Shown piece after piece: positions 13,301-23,400 of a DNA stretch of 64,000 bases. Position 1 is the first letter of the stretch; every line of letters begins with the position of its first letter. Source of the stretch: Branchiostoma floridae (lineage: Eukaryota; Chordata; Leptocardii; Amphioxiformes; Branchiostomatidae); contig NC_049992.1 in assembly GCF_000003815.2 (NCBI RefSeq), positions 4,848,481-4,912,480 of the forward strand, in the 5' to 3' direction. The notes beneath the pieces are model-generated. The model worked only from the letters and a program-made list of their open reading frames with translations, did not search any database and was not told where the DNA came from. The position numbers and the translations under genes are program-made.

Positions 13301-16300
13301 TGTGTGTGTGCTGTCTGTGAGTGTGAGATTGTGTACCTGCATGTGTGTGTGCTTGTTGAATAGATATATTGTATATTTATTGTTGAATGGATGAGTCACC
13401 ATTGCCGTCTTTTATGTACCCTTGAATTTGTCATCCTGGCATAGATCTACATCTGGCTGTACAATACAGCTACTCTAGCTTCCGCCCAGGCCTCTTGCTA
13501 GTTATATATATACGGTTACAGTCGCTGTTCACTTGCGAATGAATTACACAATGAAAGAAAATGGTCATGACGTGAAACTCTTTGTTGAACGTCAGTTGAT
13601 ACCAATTATGACCTTAACAGACTGGAATGCAAAATCAACTATATCAATATAATCACCGCACAGATACCAGTACAACACGCACACTGAAGTAAAAATGCAC
13701 ACACACACAGCGAGATACAACACACACGTCGGACAGACCTTGTGTGTGTGTGTGTTGCTGTGAGCGCAGTGTGTGTGTTGTGTATATCCTGGTGTGTGTG
13801 TGTGTGTTTGTGTTTATGAGTGTGTGTGTGTTTGTGGGATTTTTGTATCAAATGTACGTGTTCGTTGGATAAATATATCCTATATTCCTTTCTTAATGGG
13901 TGAACTACCATTGCCGTCTATTATATGCCCATGTACTTGTCGTCTCCTCATCTAACTGGCTGTAAGAAACCCTTTTGCTATCTACACTGGGATGCTATTG
14001 CTGTTTAGGGTATGAAACAACCAAAGAAAGATAATGGTGAGGACGTAAAACTCATCGTCAAACTACAGGTAATAATATAAATAATATCACTACTGGAACG
14101 CAATCGCAATAAGGTCAAATTGAATATAATTCATTGCACGCAAACACACACACATACTGGAGGCAACACACACACACACATACTGGGCAGACGCTGAGTG
14201 TGTGTGTGTTGCAAGTGGCACAGTGTGTGTGTGTGTCTTACGGCTTTGTATGTGCGTGTGATTGTGTTTCTTTGCGTATGTGTTGGATAAATTTTCGGCC
14301 GTCGGGTGATCCTTCCCGCGGTCGTGCTGGAACCACGGGTGATACGGAATACACCGTGTTGTATTTTATTTATATCATATCCACCTGAGAAAACATATCT
14401 TTTGATGCGAAATGCACCAGAAGTTGAGAAAATGTTGTGTCCTCGGACAAAAAATTGTAACCGAACAGCAACTTAGACCCCATGCGATACAGAAAAGTAT
14501 CACCCGGTCCGGAACACCTGTATCGAACGTTTTCGCGGCCCAATAAATGCATTTATTGGGCAGTGGGTGAGATAGCCTTTCTGTCTTTTATTTGTCCTTG
14601 AACTTGTTGAAATAAGGAGTCATGCTTTTAGTGTTAACTGAGGAACGCAAAAGCAATAATTAATGCAAACACAAACATACAGACACACACACATGCCAGA
14701 CCCTGAGTGTACGTGTTGCAAGTTGCGCAGCTGTTTGATGCATGAGTAGTTGTGTGTGTGCGCGCGCGCGCGTGTGTGTGTGTGTGTGAGATTGTGTGTG
14801 TGTGTGTGTGTGTGTGTGAGAGATTGTGTATTTGGGTGGTATCATGCATCGATGAATGAATGTTGAACTTGACATCTTCTCATTTATCTGGCTGTACGGT
14901 ATGAACTCCGTTGAATTTTGTAGCTGGTTATGAATCCACATTCGTTTCCAATAATATATGCATACATCTCCATTCATACCAGATAACTACCTTTATCTTG
15001 AACGTTGTTAAAGTAACGGAGGGGGGGGGGGGGGATGTATGATTGAACAAGAATCTGTGAGATATGAGTGTAACAGACAGAAGTGGTACTGTGGTTGTGT
15101 GTGTGTGGTTGTGTGTGTTTGTGTTGGAATCTGGAGTTGTGTGTGCGAAACAGAAATGGCGTTATGTGGGGGTGTTGGATTTACCCCTATTTTGGGTGAA
15201 GCNNNNNNNNNNNNNNNNNNNNNNNNNNNNNNNNNNNNNNNNNNNNNNNNNNNNNNNNNNNNNNNNNNNNNNNNNNNNNNNNNNNNNNNNNNNNNNNNNN
15301 NNAGATTTATCCGTAAGGTAAGTTGACTCATCCAAACCAGTAGAAAATGTCGCATTATGTGATTTATAAGATACTGCTACTTATGATAATACCCCCGTTG
15401 CAGACTTGACCGAGTATTTTTGTCACCCATAGTTGTGCGATTGTATGCTGTGTTCTTGTTGCTTTTGCCCTGGCCTGATTTAAATGGTGATCTTTGATGA
15501 TCTTTATTTATTTGCATGTTATTGCCCTCATAGGATAAATGCAGTGATTCGATAGTATTACGTGAAATATTATGTAGACTAGATGCTATTACAATTGCTA
15601 AAAGTGCAACAACTGAATAGCAACAATTAAAAAAACATCAACTCCCAGAGACGTCTGCAATGGATAATCCAAATATGATCAATTGGACCTTTAATCAAGA
15701 GTTCCTAGCTTACCCTCCCATCGGAAGTGCTCAGGAAGTGAGTTGCCAGGATGCCGGCGGCGACAACTGATGCTATGAACAGAAGTCCACATCCCATTGC
15801 AAGCCAGTAAAGTCTGCTGAATTTCCATTTACTCCAAATTTCCCGGACACGTACTGAGGTAACGGAGGCAAACGTCAGCAAGGATTGAAAAACGGTAGCA
15901 TCCTTCTAAAGGTCTGTTTGACCCACAGCCCCTCAAATAGCCGAACAGCCTTTGTCGCCATGGCAACACGCGTTTTAGAGCCATTTTGCCAGATGTCAAA
16001 ATGTAGATACTGTAAATGCAGAAATGTTCGCGGTGGATTAATGTTCGCGGTTTTCGCGGCGGCCGCTTCACCGCGAATTTCAAACCACCGCGAACATTTT
16101 TCCATAACAGTAAGAGACTACAGTGCATGGTGCTACCGCAAATTAAAAACAACCGCGAAAAGTTCATTTTCCTGCTACCGCGAAATCAAATCCCCGTGAA
16201 CTTAAATGCATTTACAGTATTGTCGAAGGTTAGGTTTTGCCTGGCGTTAAATTCGATGTACATATGTCATCTTAGTATAAAATATTTTCTTCCAAATTCA

Positions 16301-17897
16301 TAATTATAGACATATGAAATATCTATTTAAGTGTAAGATGTAGAATTTTTTTTCATTCAAGAACACATGACATGTGGCACTGCTCTCAAGTTGTAAAAAA
16401 ACTTATTGTAACAGCGCCGAATAACAAAATACAATGAATAAATGAGCTCAGTTAATCAACATCAACATAGGATAGGTTCAGACAGGAAAATGTAGTACGT
16501 TTTATATCTGCCAAACTAAAAATAGTTCTATCAAGTATTCTTGTGTCCAGGTGTTTACGTTACCGTTATAAGTAAAATACATGTTTGCAAGCATTGATGT
16601 ATTGTTTTTTCTAGCTGTAGTCAAGTTGTTCCTGTGTATAATGTGTATATCACTTTATCATTAAATAAATTTATTTATTATGCTTTTCCGTCACTGTGGA
16701 CGGTATGATGAACGGTATGGTATTCATTATCAAGGTCCTATTTTCAAGGCTACCATATCAACAAAATCATAACAGACTACTAAAACATATATTCTATAAA
16801 ATTTCGATACAAAGGAAGTTATAAGTTTTCGGTTGCTGAAAATGCCAAAACAAAATGTTTTCTGACTCAACTTTTCATTAGATACAGACGTTTGTTGTCG
16901 ATTAATTGCTGATTCCTTATCCCCAGATGTATGTACTCTTTTGCGACGAAGGGTGATCAGAATTCAAATCCTTTCAGGCAATATTTAAAATAGAAAACAT
17001 GTTTGAAAATGTCGCAACAATGTTTCTTTTTGAGTGCAATATGCTATGGAACTGATGTAAGCTTATAGCACATTATCCTGGCATGGAGTCCGGCCTTGTT
17101 AGTTTTGGTCCGCTCCCAAAGCTCGCTCTCACTGACCAAAGATAAGAAGGCTAAACTCCAGGCTAATTGCATACAATACAATGTAATGCAATACAATGCA
17201 AAAGAGTTTAAAAGTGTATTGAATACTGTAACGTACCTTTAGCCCTGTATGCAAAGCTGACTTCCGTAGGATCTTTGTAAGCATCCTCTGGTTTGTCGAA
17301 GTCGCTGGAACAAGACTCCTCCTCATACGCGTTGTTTACTTCCTCAGGCACTTTGTAGCCGTAAGCACCCTCTGGGATTGTGGAGTAGTGTGAGCAATGA
17401 TTTTCCTCACACCCCTTACTGACTTCTTCAGCCTCTCGGTACGCGTAGGTGTGTTCTGATTCATGTCCCGTGCACACCACTACGTGATCTCCGACGTGAA
17501 GATACCGGGGCCCAACCGCGGCAGGTTGTTTGTCGGTGTGGATGCCAGGATCGGAACCATACGGGCCAGATTCAGTCTGCTTTCCGACGATGGTGTGTTC
17601 ATATGCATGCTTTTCACGATTGGTGGCGTTGCTTCGGATTTTGAGATCTTTCTCAGCGATAGAGGAGGACTCGATTTTTACTTTACGGGCATGTTTCCCA
17701 CGCGTTGGAGCGGGTGTGTATATATTAGGCACTGAGGGTTGATGTGCTGAGCTGATCTTTGGGGCAGTCACACCTTTCTCTTTGGCACCTTCCTCGTGCA
17801 GTGCCTGCTGAAGCTTTGAGCTCGGTTTCGTGACGCCCGCACCTTCCCCTTTCTCGTGCTCTTGCTCCGGCAGCGGCGTGGTCTCGGGGTTTGCCAT
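1..17897 (-). CDS. Gene D: type II transmembrane EGF/C-type lectin family member, 3' part off-window
   Basis: Minus-strand multi-exon gene. Visible coding exons are 17237-17897 (cytoplasmic tail), 15714-15853 (transmembrane) and 1-186 (stalk, cut by the window edge). Exon lengths of 661 and 140 nt give the same phases as the complete paralogue C, so the reading frame is continuous. Family knowledge: the remaining EGF and C-type lectin exons should lie beyond position 1. The intron between the transmembrane and stalk exons is about 15.5 kb instead of about 240 bp in gene C, because a giant inverted-repeat element sits in it. Inferred role: cell-surface lectin receptor with a tyrosine-based signalling tail. 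No inactivating change is seen in the visible exons, but the intron insertion may affect expression. Confidence 0.8.
203..218. repeat. Left candidate target-site duplication of the giant inverted-repeat insertion
   Basis: The sequence agatttatccataaag lies just upstream of the gene D stalk exon and matches agatttatccgtaagg at 15303-15318 with two differences. Genes B and C have a single copy of this intron stretch (acatttatccataagg at the matching place in C), so the second copy in D was probably made by the insertion. Confidence 0.5.
219..577. other. Left terminal part of the insertion without a visible partner
   Basis: This stretch is GC-richer and non-repetitive up to about 445, then CA-rich with a short internal duplication (acaaacatagcgcaa at about 474 and 551). 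I see no matching stretch at the right end, where an N gap (15203-15302) may hide it. No coding region is supported. Confidence 0.4.
936..988. repeat. (CA)n microsatellite
   Basis: Nearly pure CA dinucleotide repeat followed by a CGCG run. Its partner in the right arm (about 14780-14830) is a shorter, interrupted TG run, so the two arms differ mainly in microsatellite length. Confidence 0.95.
1604..1925. other. Assembly gap (N)
   Basis: 322 Ns inside the left arm. The matching place in the right arm (about 13850-14180) is sequenced, and the flanks pair on both sides. Confidence 1.
2755..2854. other. Assembly gap (N), 100 bases
   Basis: A run of exactly 100 Ns, often used for a gap of unknown size, in the left arm. 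Confidence 1.
4440..7300 (+). repeat. Tandem array of about 480-bp units (left arm)
   Basis: The landmark gcaagaggcctg recurs at about 4561, 5041, 5525, 6010, 6486 and 6967, spacing 476-485 bp. Older or more diverged units lie at about 2278, 3039 and 3535. Each unit has a non-repetitive half (starting cataattggtatcaactgac, with the short dyad GCTGTA-TTG-TACAGC) and a CA-then-TG half in which CAACACACACACA and TGTGTGTGTGTTG surround a loop gggcctgcccgac. Each unit can therefore form its own hairpin. Similar peptides (SSINKYPIHSFN) appear in several units only because the DNA is repeated. Confidence 0.9.
7344..7395. repeat. (AT)n microsatellite
   Basis: About 26 uninterrupted AT repeats at the inner end of the left arm. 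It is self-complementary and may contribute to instability at the centre of the palindrome. Confidence 0.97.
7858..7951 (-). mobile_element. Half-copy of a small foldback MITE
   Basis: The segment from aacctggctggcgtac to cagccggagcctaacc matches the reverse complement of the left half of the complete element at 43013-43178. Only one terminal repeat is present, so this copy is truncated. Confidence 0.65.
8068..8127. repeat. 23-bp tandem repeat plus inverted copy
   Basis: The unit gatcaaggacgttatagaga, extended by ttc, occurs at 8068-8090 and 8091-8113 and is followed at 8115-8127 by the inverse tataacgtccttg. The DNA can fold into a hairpin close to the middle of the loop. Confidence 0.8.
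10451..10709. other. Assembly gap (N)
   Basis: 259 Ns within the right-arm tandem array. Confidence 1.
11538..11874. other. Assembly gap (N)
   Basis: 337 Ns in the right arm. The left-arm counterpart (about 3280-3610) is sequenced. Confidence 1.
12747..12876. other. Assembly gap (N)
   Basis: 130 Ns in the right arm, in a CA-rich unit. Confidence 1.
15203..15302. other. Assembly gap (N), 100 bases
   Basis: Exactly 100 Ns at the right boundary of the insertion, hiding its true right end. Confidence 1.
15303..15318. repeat. Right candidate target-site duplication
   Basis: agatttatccgtaagg begins directly after the gap and then runs into ordinary gene D intron sequence (atccaaaccagtagaaaatg) that also follows this motif in gene B at about 36848. 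It pairs with 203-218. Confidence 0.5.
15714..15853 (-). CDS. Gene D transmembrane exon
   Basis: 140-nt exon between an AG acceptor and a GTAAG donor. It encodes a juxtamembrane basic/aromatic stretch ([11 protein letters not shown]), then a hydrophobic span starting [10 protein letters not shown] and running to about LATHF, then SDGR. Basic residues on the N-terminal side and no signal peptide indicate type II topology. Unlike its paralogues, D has Tyr in place of the Cys just before the membrane (RLYW versus RVCW). Confidence 0.88.
16010..16217. mobile_element. MITE with CTGTAAATGCA terminal inverted repeats and TA duplication
   Basis: The termini CTGTAAATGCA and TGCATTTACAG flank a 208-bp element rich in CGCG-containing motifs (accgcgaa, ttcgcggt). 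TA lies on each side. Gene C has the empty site at the equivalent intron position (tagatattggcc at about 23847), so the insertion came after the C/D duplication or was never in C. A second copy is at 58294-58493. It has no coding capacity. Confidence 0.88.
17237..17897 (-). CDS. Gene D cytoplasmic-tail exon with start codon
   Basis: The ATG at 17897 follows a 5'-UTR/coding acceptor (cag at 17900-17902). The exon encodes 220 aa plus one base and ends at a GTACGT donor. It starts MANPETTPLPEQEH, has a conserved KPSSKLQQAL segment, the block [17 protein letters not shown], and two 28-residue tyrosine modules beginning YAYREAEEV and YGYKVPEEV, then a partial one ([15 protein letters not shown]). 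It has two YxxP motifs (YKVP, YKDP). The first module has lost YKxP (it reads YSTIP). No signal peptide, so the tail faces the cytoplasm. Function of the tail is inferred: SH2-domain docking after phosphorylation. Confidence 0.88.
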
Positions 17898-18355
17898 TCC
17901 TGCGCACAAAAATGGGGACCGTATTCAGACTTGTCTCACATAATGAATATCATTCATAGATTTCTGAGTTACGAGATGTTAAACCGCCAAAAAAGCTGAA
18001 ACAGAAAAGCACATTATGGAAAGCAACCTACTTGACGAGATTCATGAATATATGGACAAAGTACGAGACTCGTAGCACATGAGGGCAAAATATACATATT
18101 TTTGGGGAAAATAGTCAACTATTCCTCTGTCATATGTAGATTAGATAATCATGCTGAAAACAGGAACAAATTTTAAAGGCCTACCTAGAAAATTGAAACG
18201 AGCGCACCTTGCTTTGAACACACATTGCACACCTACACCACTTGTCATTTGACGTCTTAGAATGTTGACTTTATGCCATAAATTTCCAAAAACCGTTTGA
18301 GAACGAAAACAAAAATTGATTTGAATAAAAATAATTCTATGACTACTAGAAATAC

Positions 18356-18548
18356 CTTAGTTTGATGTCATAAAACAATCGCGGTGACAGAACATCCCAA
18401 AATGTCCGTGTGTATCGCAGCTATGATTTCTGACTTGAACAGCGAGGATTTTGTAAAGCCCCGTTGCCTCGGTACTGAAGAAAACACATCCAGACTAATT
18501 TTGAATCATATCTGCACATAAAACGATTGCAAAAGTGCACCCACGTCC
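18356..18548 (-). other. Gene D noncoding first exon (5' UTR), start approximate
   Basis: The donor AACTAAG|GTATTTC at 18356 is conserved in all five paralogues at the same distance from the promoter block. The upstream limit is placed about 27 bp downstream of the TATA-like box and is an estimate. The exon has no family reading frame, and translation starts in the next exon. Confidence 0.65.
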
Positions 18549-18574
18549 AAAATATGATGTCGTCATCCAAACTC

Positions 18575-18615
18575 TTATAAAAGAAACCCGGCTCGAGAAC
18601 TGTGCCCAAATAAGG
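18575..18615 (-). promoter_or_regulatory. Gene D core promoter: CArG box and TATA box
   Basis: On the minus strand a perfect CCTTATTTGG (18606-18615) is followed about 22 bp downstream by TTTTATAAGAG (about 18573-18583). CC(A/T)6GG is the serum response factor/MADS consensus. The same pair in the same order occurs before genes A, B and C. An inverted motif acgtgattgcacgt lies 81 bp upstream at 18696-18709 and is identical in C at the same distance. Confidence 0.65.
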
Positions 18616-20095
18616 ACAGCGTCAGCTGGATTCTGAGAATAATCTGGCTTTCAAAATTTGGCTGGGAGGATTTCTTTTAATATGTATATCTTCGTACGTG
18701 ATTGCACGTTTCAGCTTTGGACCGTAACGTAACTGTCAAAACAAACTGCGAGGGGACCTAAACCTACATTGAAGTCGCCAAAATGATCAGAAAAAGTCTA
18801 GGACACAATTTCACATACCTAGACCTCTACTACAATACCGACGTCATACACTAGGGGGCCCAAAGTACACATTGACCTTCGTCCTTGACCTTCGTCTATC
18901 CCACCTTACATTTTAGTGCAAATATTAATGTAATTTACCATTTTTTTTTTACAAAATTATATGAATTAAGCTAAGACTTTCCACTTAGAATTGGTTTAGT
19001 ATTAGTTTATTTCAATCCTAGAAACGAATCATCCAAACCCTCGCCTTACTATTTTGCATTGTCTACAATGAAAATGGCACAGAAAACACAGACTGATGAT
19101 TGCGTGTACACTCAGTGTATTGAACATCACAATTTCTACGTCATCATACAATACTCATTTTGCTAGCCTGATAAAAATAGACTGATAAAAATATACTCAA
19201 CTTGCGCAGAATAATAGTACATTTTGTACCTTGAGCTGAAACCTTCAGAAAAAAGCAGCGGCTAATTTCTGTGTAGGGATCTCAACCAGTGTGCTTAATT
19301 CCACAACTTCTACACTTTAGAAACGAATGCCATTTCAGATTCTTTAATAATATCACACAAGTTCTTTGGCAACTTCCATTTCTGCTTGTTAACTTAATGT
19401 AAACAATAAAGTGATTCTGCCCTAAGCCAGTTTGAAATTCACATGCATGTATAGCACCCACCAGGTGCTTCTTTTCAACACTATACCATGAGTAGAGAAG
19501 TTAGAATTATTATCGTTTGATTTCAATAAACAGCGTTAAACAGAACTAAATGCTCTTAGTTTTCTACATGTAGGCTGTCCTATTTCTTCAGTTACAACTT
19601 TGACACTATAATTATAAATGTTCACTAATTTGTTATCAGCTCCTGGGTTATTTTCATAATCAACAGTCAAGCTATTAACTACAGAGGAATTGGCATTTGT
19701 AATTTCGAAAATTCTTTTATGTGCAGTACTAGTATTACATCATGACTCAGTTTTTACAAAAGTTTCCAAGTTTAAAATCTTTGTTCTTCGCACTAGTTAC
19801 ATTGCGCAATAAGAGAAAAAAAATCATTACTGCGGCTTGCAGTATTTTTTGTCACTTTAATACCACAAGCCTCACTGCTGCTATGTTCCTGTTAATACCA
19901 ACCCGCTGTAAACTTGCTACTTATTACTATAGTTTGCAAGTAAATCTGTACATTAGTAGAACGGTGATCTGATTTAACACCACTTTTGTTGTCTTAAGCA
20001 TATTAAATAGGTAAAACAGCTGCAACTGGTCTAGTCCAAACGCATCTCTCTAAACTAATTGATAATAGTAATGAGTTTGTGTCATCATAAAAATT
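18616..20095 (-). repeat. Upstream block of gene D, duplicated upstream of gene C
   Basis: This intergenic DNA matches 26409-27817 upstream of gene C. The distal part (about 19250-20095 versus 26995-27817) is close to identical by eye. Similarity stops sharply at 20095/27817, just short of the gene C poly(A) signal. This indicates tandem duplication of a gene-plus-upstream unit of about 7.7 kb. I see no gene in it. Confidence 0.75.
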
Positions 20096-20139
20096 CAAGT
20101 GACCAATCACCAAAGTTACGTTGCTCGTGTTGGAAATGT

Positions 20140-20145
20140 TTTATT
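20140..20145 (-). terminator. Gene C candidate polyadenylation signal
   Basis: AATAAA on the minus strand, about 170 nt downstream of the gene C stop codon. Confidence 0.5.
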
Positions 20146-20315
20146 TGTCTACTTTTATACGTTGTTACTACACAACTACTGTTCACCAAGAATGTTAGGC
20201 AGAATTCGAGTGTGTGTGTGAATGCCTTCATAGTAGTACGCATACATTGCTAGGTGTTGATGAGACATTGAAATTATTAGATTTTAGGATTTGAGATGTG
20301 GTGCAACTCCAGCTG

Positions 20316-20417
20316 TTAAATTGGTTTCTCGCAAATGTAGGGGTACTTCGCGTCGCATAGGGCGTCGTTCCACTGTCCTGTGTGCCTCTTTTTTCCAAAA
20401 ACCCAATTTTTGCCGGT
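20316..20417 (-). CDS. Gene C lectin domain exon 3 and stop codon
   Basis: The exon follows an acag acceptor and encodes [18 protein letters not shown], then [15 protein letters not shown] and stop TAA at 20316-20318. The WND motif and the last two cysteines of the C-type lectin fold are present. WND supplies calcium and sugar ligands in this family. Confidence 0.88.
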   Translation of the reverse strand, partial: TGKNWVFGKKRHTGQWNDALCDAKYPYICEKPI

Positions 20418-23400
20418 CTGTCAAAAAAATAACACAGCAATTAGGGTACAATCATGTACATTAGATGACCATATTCCCCGCAATAGTACTCTTTTTTCAT
20501 TTCACACAAAGTAAAAATTTCTTCGTCTTTTATGCAGATCACGTAATATGGCAACGCTTATTTTATGACTAATTGATTGAAAATTAATTAAATTAATTGA
20601 CTATGGAAATTTCTTTGTTCTCCAAGACAGTGAAGATAAAAAAACTAAAGATAGTTTTCTTTAGATAGATATTGATGAAAAGGAATAGAAACACAGTGAC
20701 GATAACATTTCAGCTATCTTACTCCAAAAAAAAAGGAAGAAGCACGCACCTTGGAATAGACTGCGGCGCAGTTCTCTCCCTTGAAAAACGAGACAAGAAG
20801 AGTGTTACTTGGCTCCCCCCGGGCCCAGTTTGTGTAGCCAACAGGTGATTCATCTGTCCACTTCCATTGTCCAGCTTCTTTACGCAGACCCAGCCAGATT
20901 AATGGCTCAGCCCTTTTATCAGGAACTGCAATCAAAGGACAACAGTCTGTTACTTTAGTTGCAACCTCCGACGACTCTGGAGTAAAGGCTTTTGTCTTTG
21001 CTTCTTTTCCAGCGTTGCACGTGGCTAATTTATCAAACCAAAGTGAATGTAAGTAAAGCGAATGTAGAAAAGTTTTAATGATGGACCCAAGTCTAAGGAA
21101 ATATTGCATGTTCGGTTAACACAAGGACTATACATTACTTTGTATACAAGACCTTTGTCATTCCTTGAAGGATGAGATAGCTTCTCATTCATATAATAAT
21201 AATTGAATGTTATATGGCAAATTTCAGCTAAAAAAAGACGCAAAGTTTTAGTGGTCCTGCTTCAGAGTATTTTCACATTGACCCAATCATTATGATCTTG
21301 TTTCTTGTTTACCATTATCTTCCGTTTCGTCTGTATGCGTTCAACTAATACCCTATTATGATTCTTTATGCATATATTCAGTGATGGGAGAGATATGATA
21401 AGGAATGGCTGCGTGATTTGCAAACCTAAAAGTTACAACATTTACGTGCAAAAAACTGATACCCACATTTCGAGAGCAGATTTGCAAAATAGTTGTTCTC
21501 GGCCTGGTCGTTGATAGAGACAAGACTTGCGCCGTGTTGCCTGCATCGTGAGCTCGCTGTAGACCAGCTGACTTTGTCTGTCATCAGTTTGTAGCAGTGG
21601 TTGTTGTATTTGCTCCACTCACTGGGGCACTGTACAGCTGTAGTAATCGGTAATAGGATGGGATAAGATTTCAGTGGTTAGATTTGTGATTCTCACACAA
21701 GGAAAGTCATTATGAATTTAATTCACATTCTTGCCCGTGGGCTAAATGCAGGTAAAATGAAATATTACAGACCAAAAATTATAGGAACAAGTGTCAACTC
21801 TAGTCTAAAGGCTAACTCCAGATTATAAGTTATTCGGTTTGTAGACTTCTTTTTTCAAGACAGTGGAAGGCGAATAATCCCCCATTTCCTGTAATGAGTG
21901 CGTTTTGTGATATGAGAGAATTGTATTCTATTTGTCAGTTAAGGTGGAAAAATTGGGTAGAATTTATTGGCCTAAGCTCTTTAAACAGCTCATTACCTAA
22001 CCGCGGCCGGACACACTGTGGAGGGCAGTATGCAGACGGCAAGTAATGACACCAAGCATTTTGTTTCGGACTTTGCATCTTCTGCTATAATAAATAACAC
22101 GCGACACAGACGACGTTACATATTCTGTTCAATTTTACTTCGTTCGTACTTATAAAACTGTGCACTATTCACTAGAACGTCTAGGCACAACGTTGTACTA
22201 TGCGATAAAATTGCTGATGGAGGCTGGAGGTTGCAAAACGTTCATATAACAATATAAAAAAAAGAGAACTCACCATTCTGACAGTTCTGTCCAGTCCATC
22301 CTTGTGAGCAGGTACATTTGTAGCCACCATCTTTGTTCACACAGCGTCCATTTTGGCATGGGTTTCTGGTACACTCGTCAATGTCTGTGTGATACGCAAA
22401 AATATCTTGTACATGAACTACAAATTTGAAACTGTTTTAGAGGTTCAATACTTGATACATTGAAATCAGATATGTATAATATATATGCATATTAGAAGAA
22501 ATAGATATGGAAATAAAAGAGATAAATATGGTTTGCCCCTGTACAGAATTTGAATATGAACTCACCTTGCTGACAGTTCTGTCCGGTCCATCCAGGTGAG
22601 CAGGTACATTTGTAGCCACCATCTTTGTTCACACAGCGTCCATTTTGGCATGGGTTTCTGGTACACTCGTCAATGTCTGTATGATACGCAAAAATATCTT
22701 GTACATGAACTACAAATTTGAAACTCTTTTAGAGGTTCAATACTTGATACATTGAAATCAGATATGTATAATATATATACATATTAGAAGAAATAGATAT
22801 GGAAATAAAAGAGATAAATATGGTTTGCCCCTGTACAGAATTTGAATATGAACTCACCTTGCTGACAGTTCTGTCCGGTCCATCCATGTGAGCAGGTACA
22901 TTTGTAGCCGCCATCTTTGTTCACGCAGCGTCCATTTTGGCACGGTTTCCTGGTACACTCATCCAGGTCTTTGTAAGAAGCTAAATGAAAAAGAAAAACT
23001 AGACCCTTAGCATTAATTCAAAAAGAGTATCACTAACAAAATACTAGTAGAGAGCTTTGGACATGATGAGGCTAACAAAGGGTAAAACTCTCAAACTAAC
23101 ATTACTTACCAGTGGTTGACAGAAATGTGACTTTTATAGGCAAGGCATCGGAAGTCACATTGCTGTTAGTAAATGGCACATACGTTGGAGTCGAGTCAAT
23201 GACTGCTATCTCGTCAAATGCCGAGTTGTTTTCTTCATAGAATGCTGTCTTCAATGGAGTACTGGGTTCCAGGATCATCGTGCCATTTTGTTTCAGCTTT
23301 GAAGCAAGTGCCACCTACGTTTAGGAACACACATTTATCCATAAGGTGATGCATACAAACCATTAAGTGATTTATAAGAAACTGTTACTAATAAAATCCC

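Larger units (their letters stand above)
9236..15167. repeat. Right arm of the giant inverted repeat
   Basis: Reverse-complement partner of 578-7300. The unit landmark appears inverted (caggcctcttgc) at about 9594, 10104, 12096, 12546 and 13487. Fewer units are assembled between 9236 and 10730 than in the left arm (six there), and an N gap at 10451-10709 interrupts the array. Either the arms truly differ in copy number or repeats were collapsed. The outer 3 kb match the left arm closely. Confidence 0.75.
219..15302. mobile_element. Giant foldback-like insertion (about 15 kb inverted repeat) in a gene D intron
   Basis: Two long inverted arms (about 578-7300 and 9236-15167) flank a loop of about 1.9 kb. 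Non-CA stretches pair closely: 1225-1407 matches 14370-14552 reversed, 2375-2668 matches 13109-13402 reversed, and 4020-4170 matches 10975-11105 reversed. The insertion splits intron DNA that is contiguous in paralogues B and C, and near-identical 16-bp sequences lie at the two ends. Foldback elements such as Drosophila FB and sea urchin TU have long terminal inverted repeats made of internal tandem repeats, which this resembles at a much larger scale. No transposase reading frame was found. Five N gaps, one directly at the right end, leave a head-to-head haplotype misassembly possible. Confidence 0.55.
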
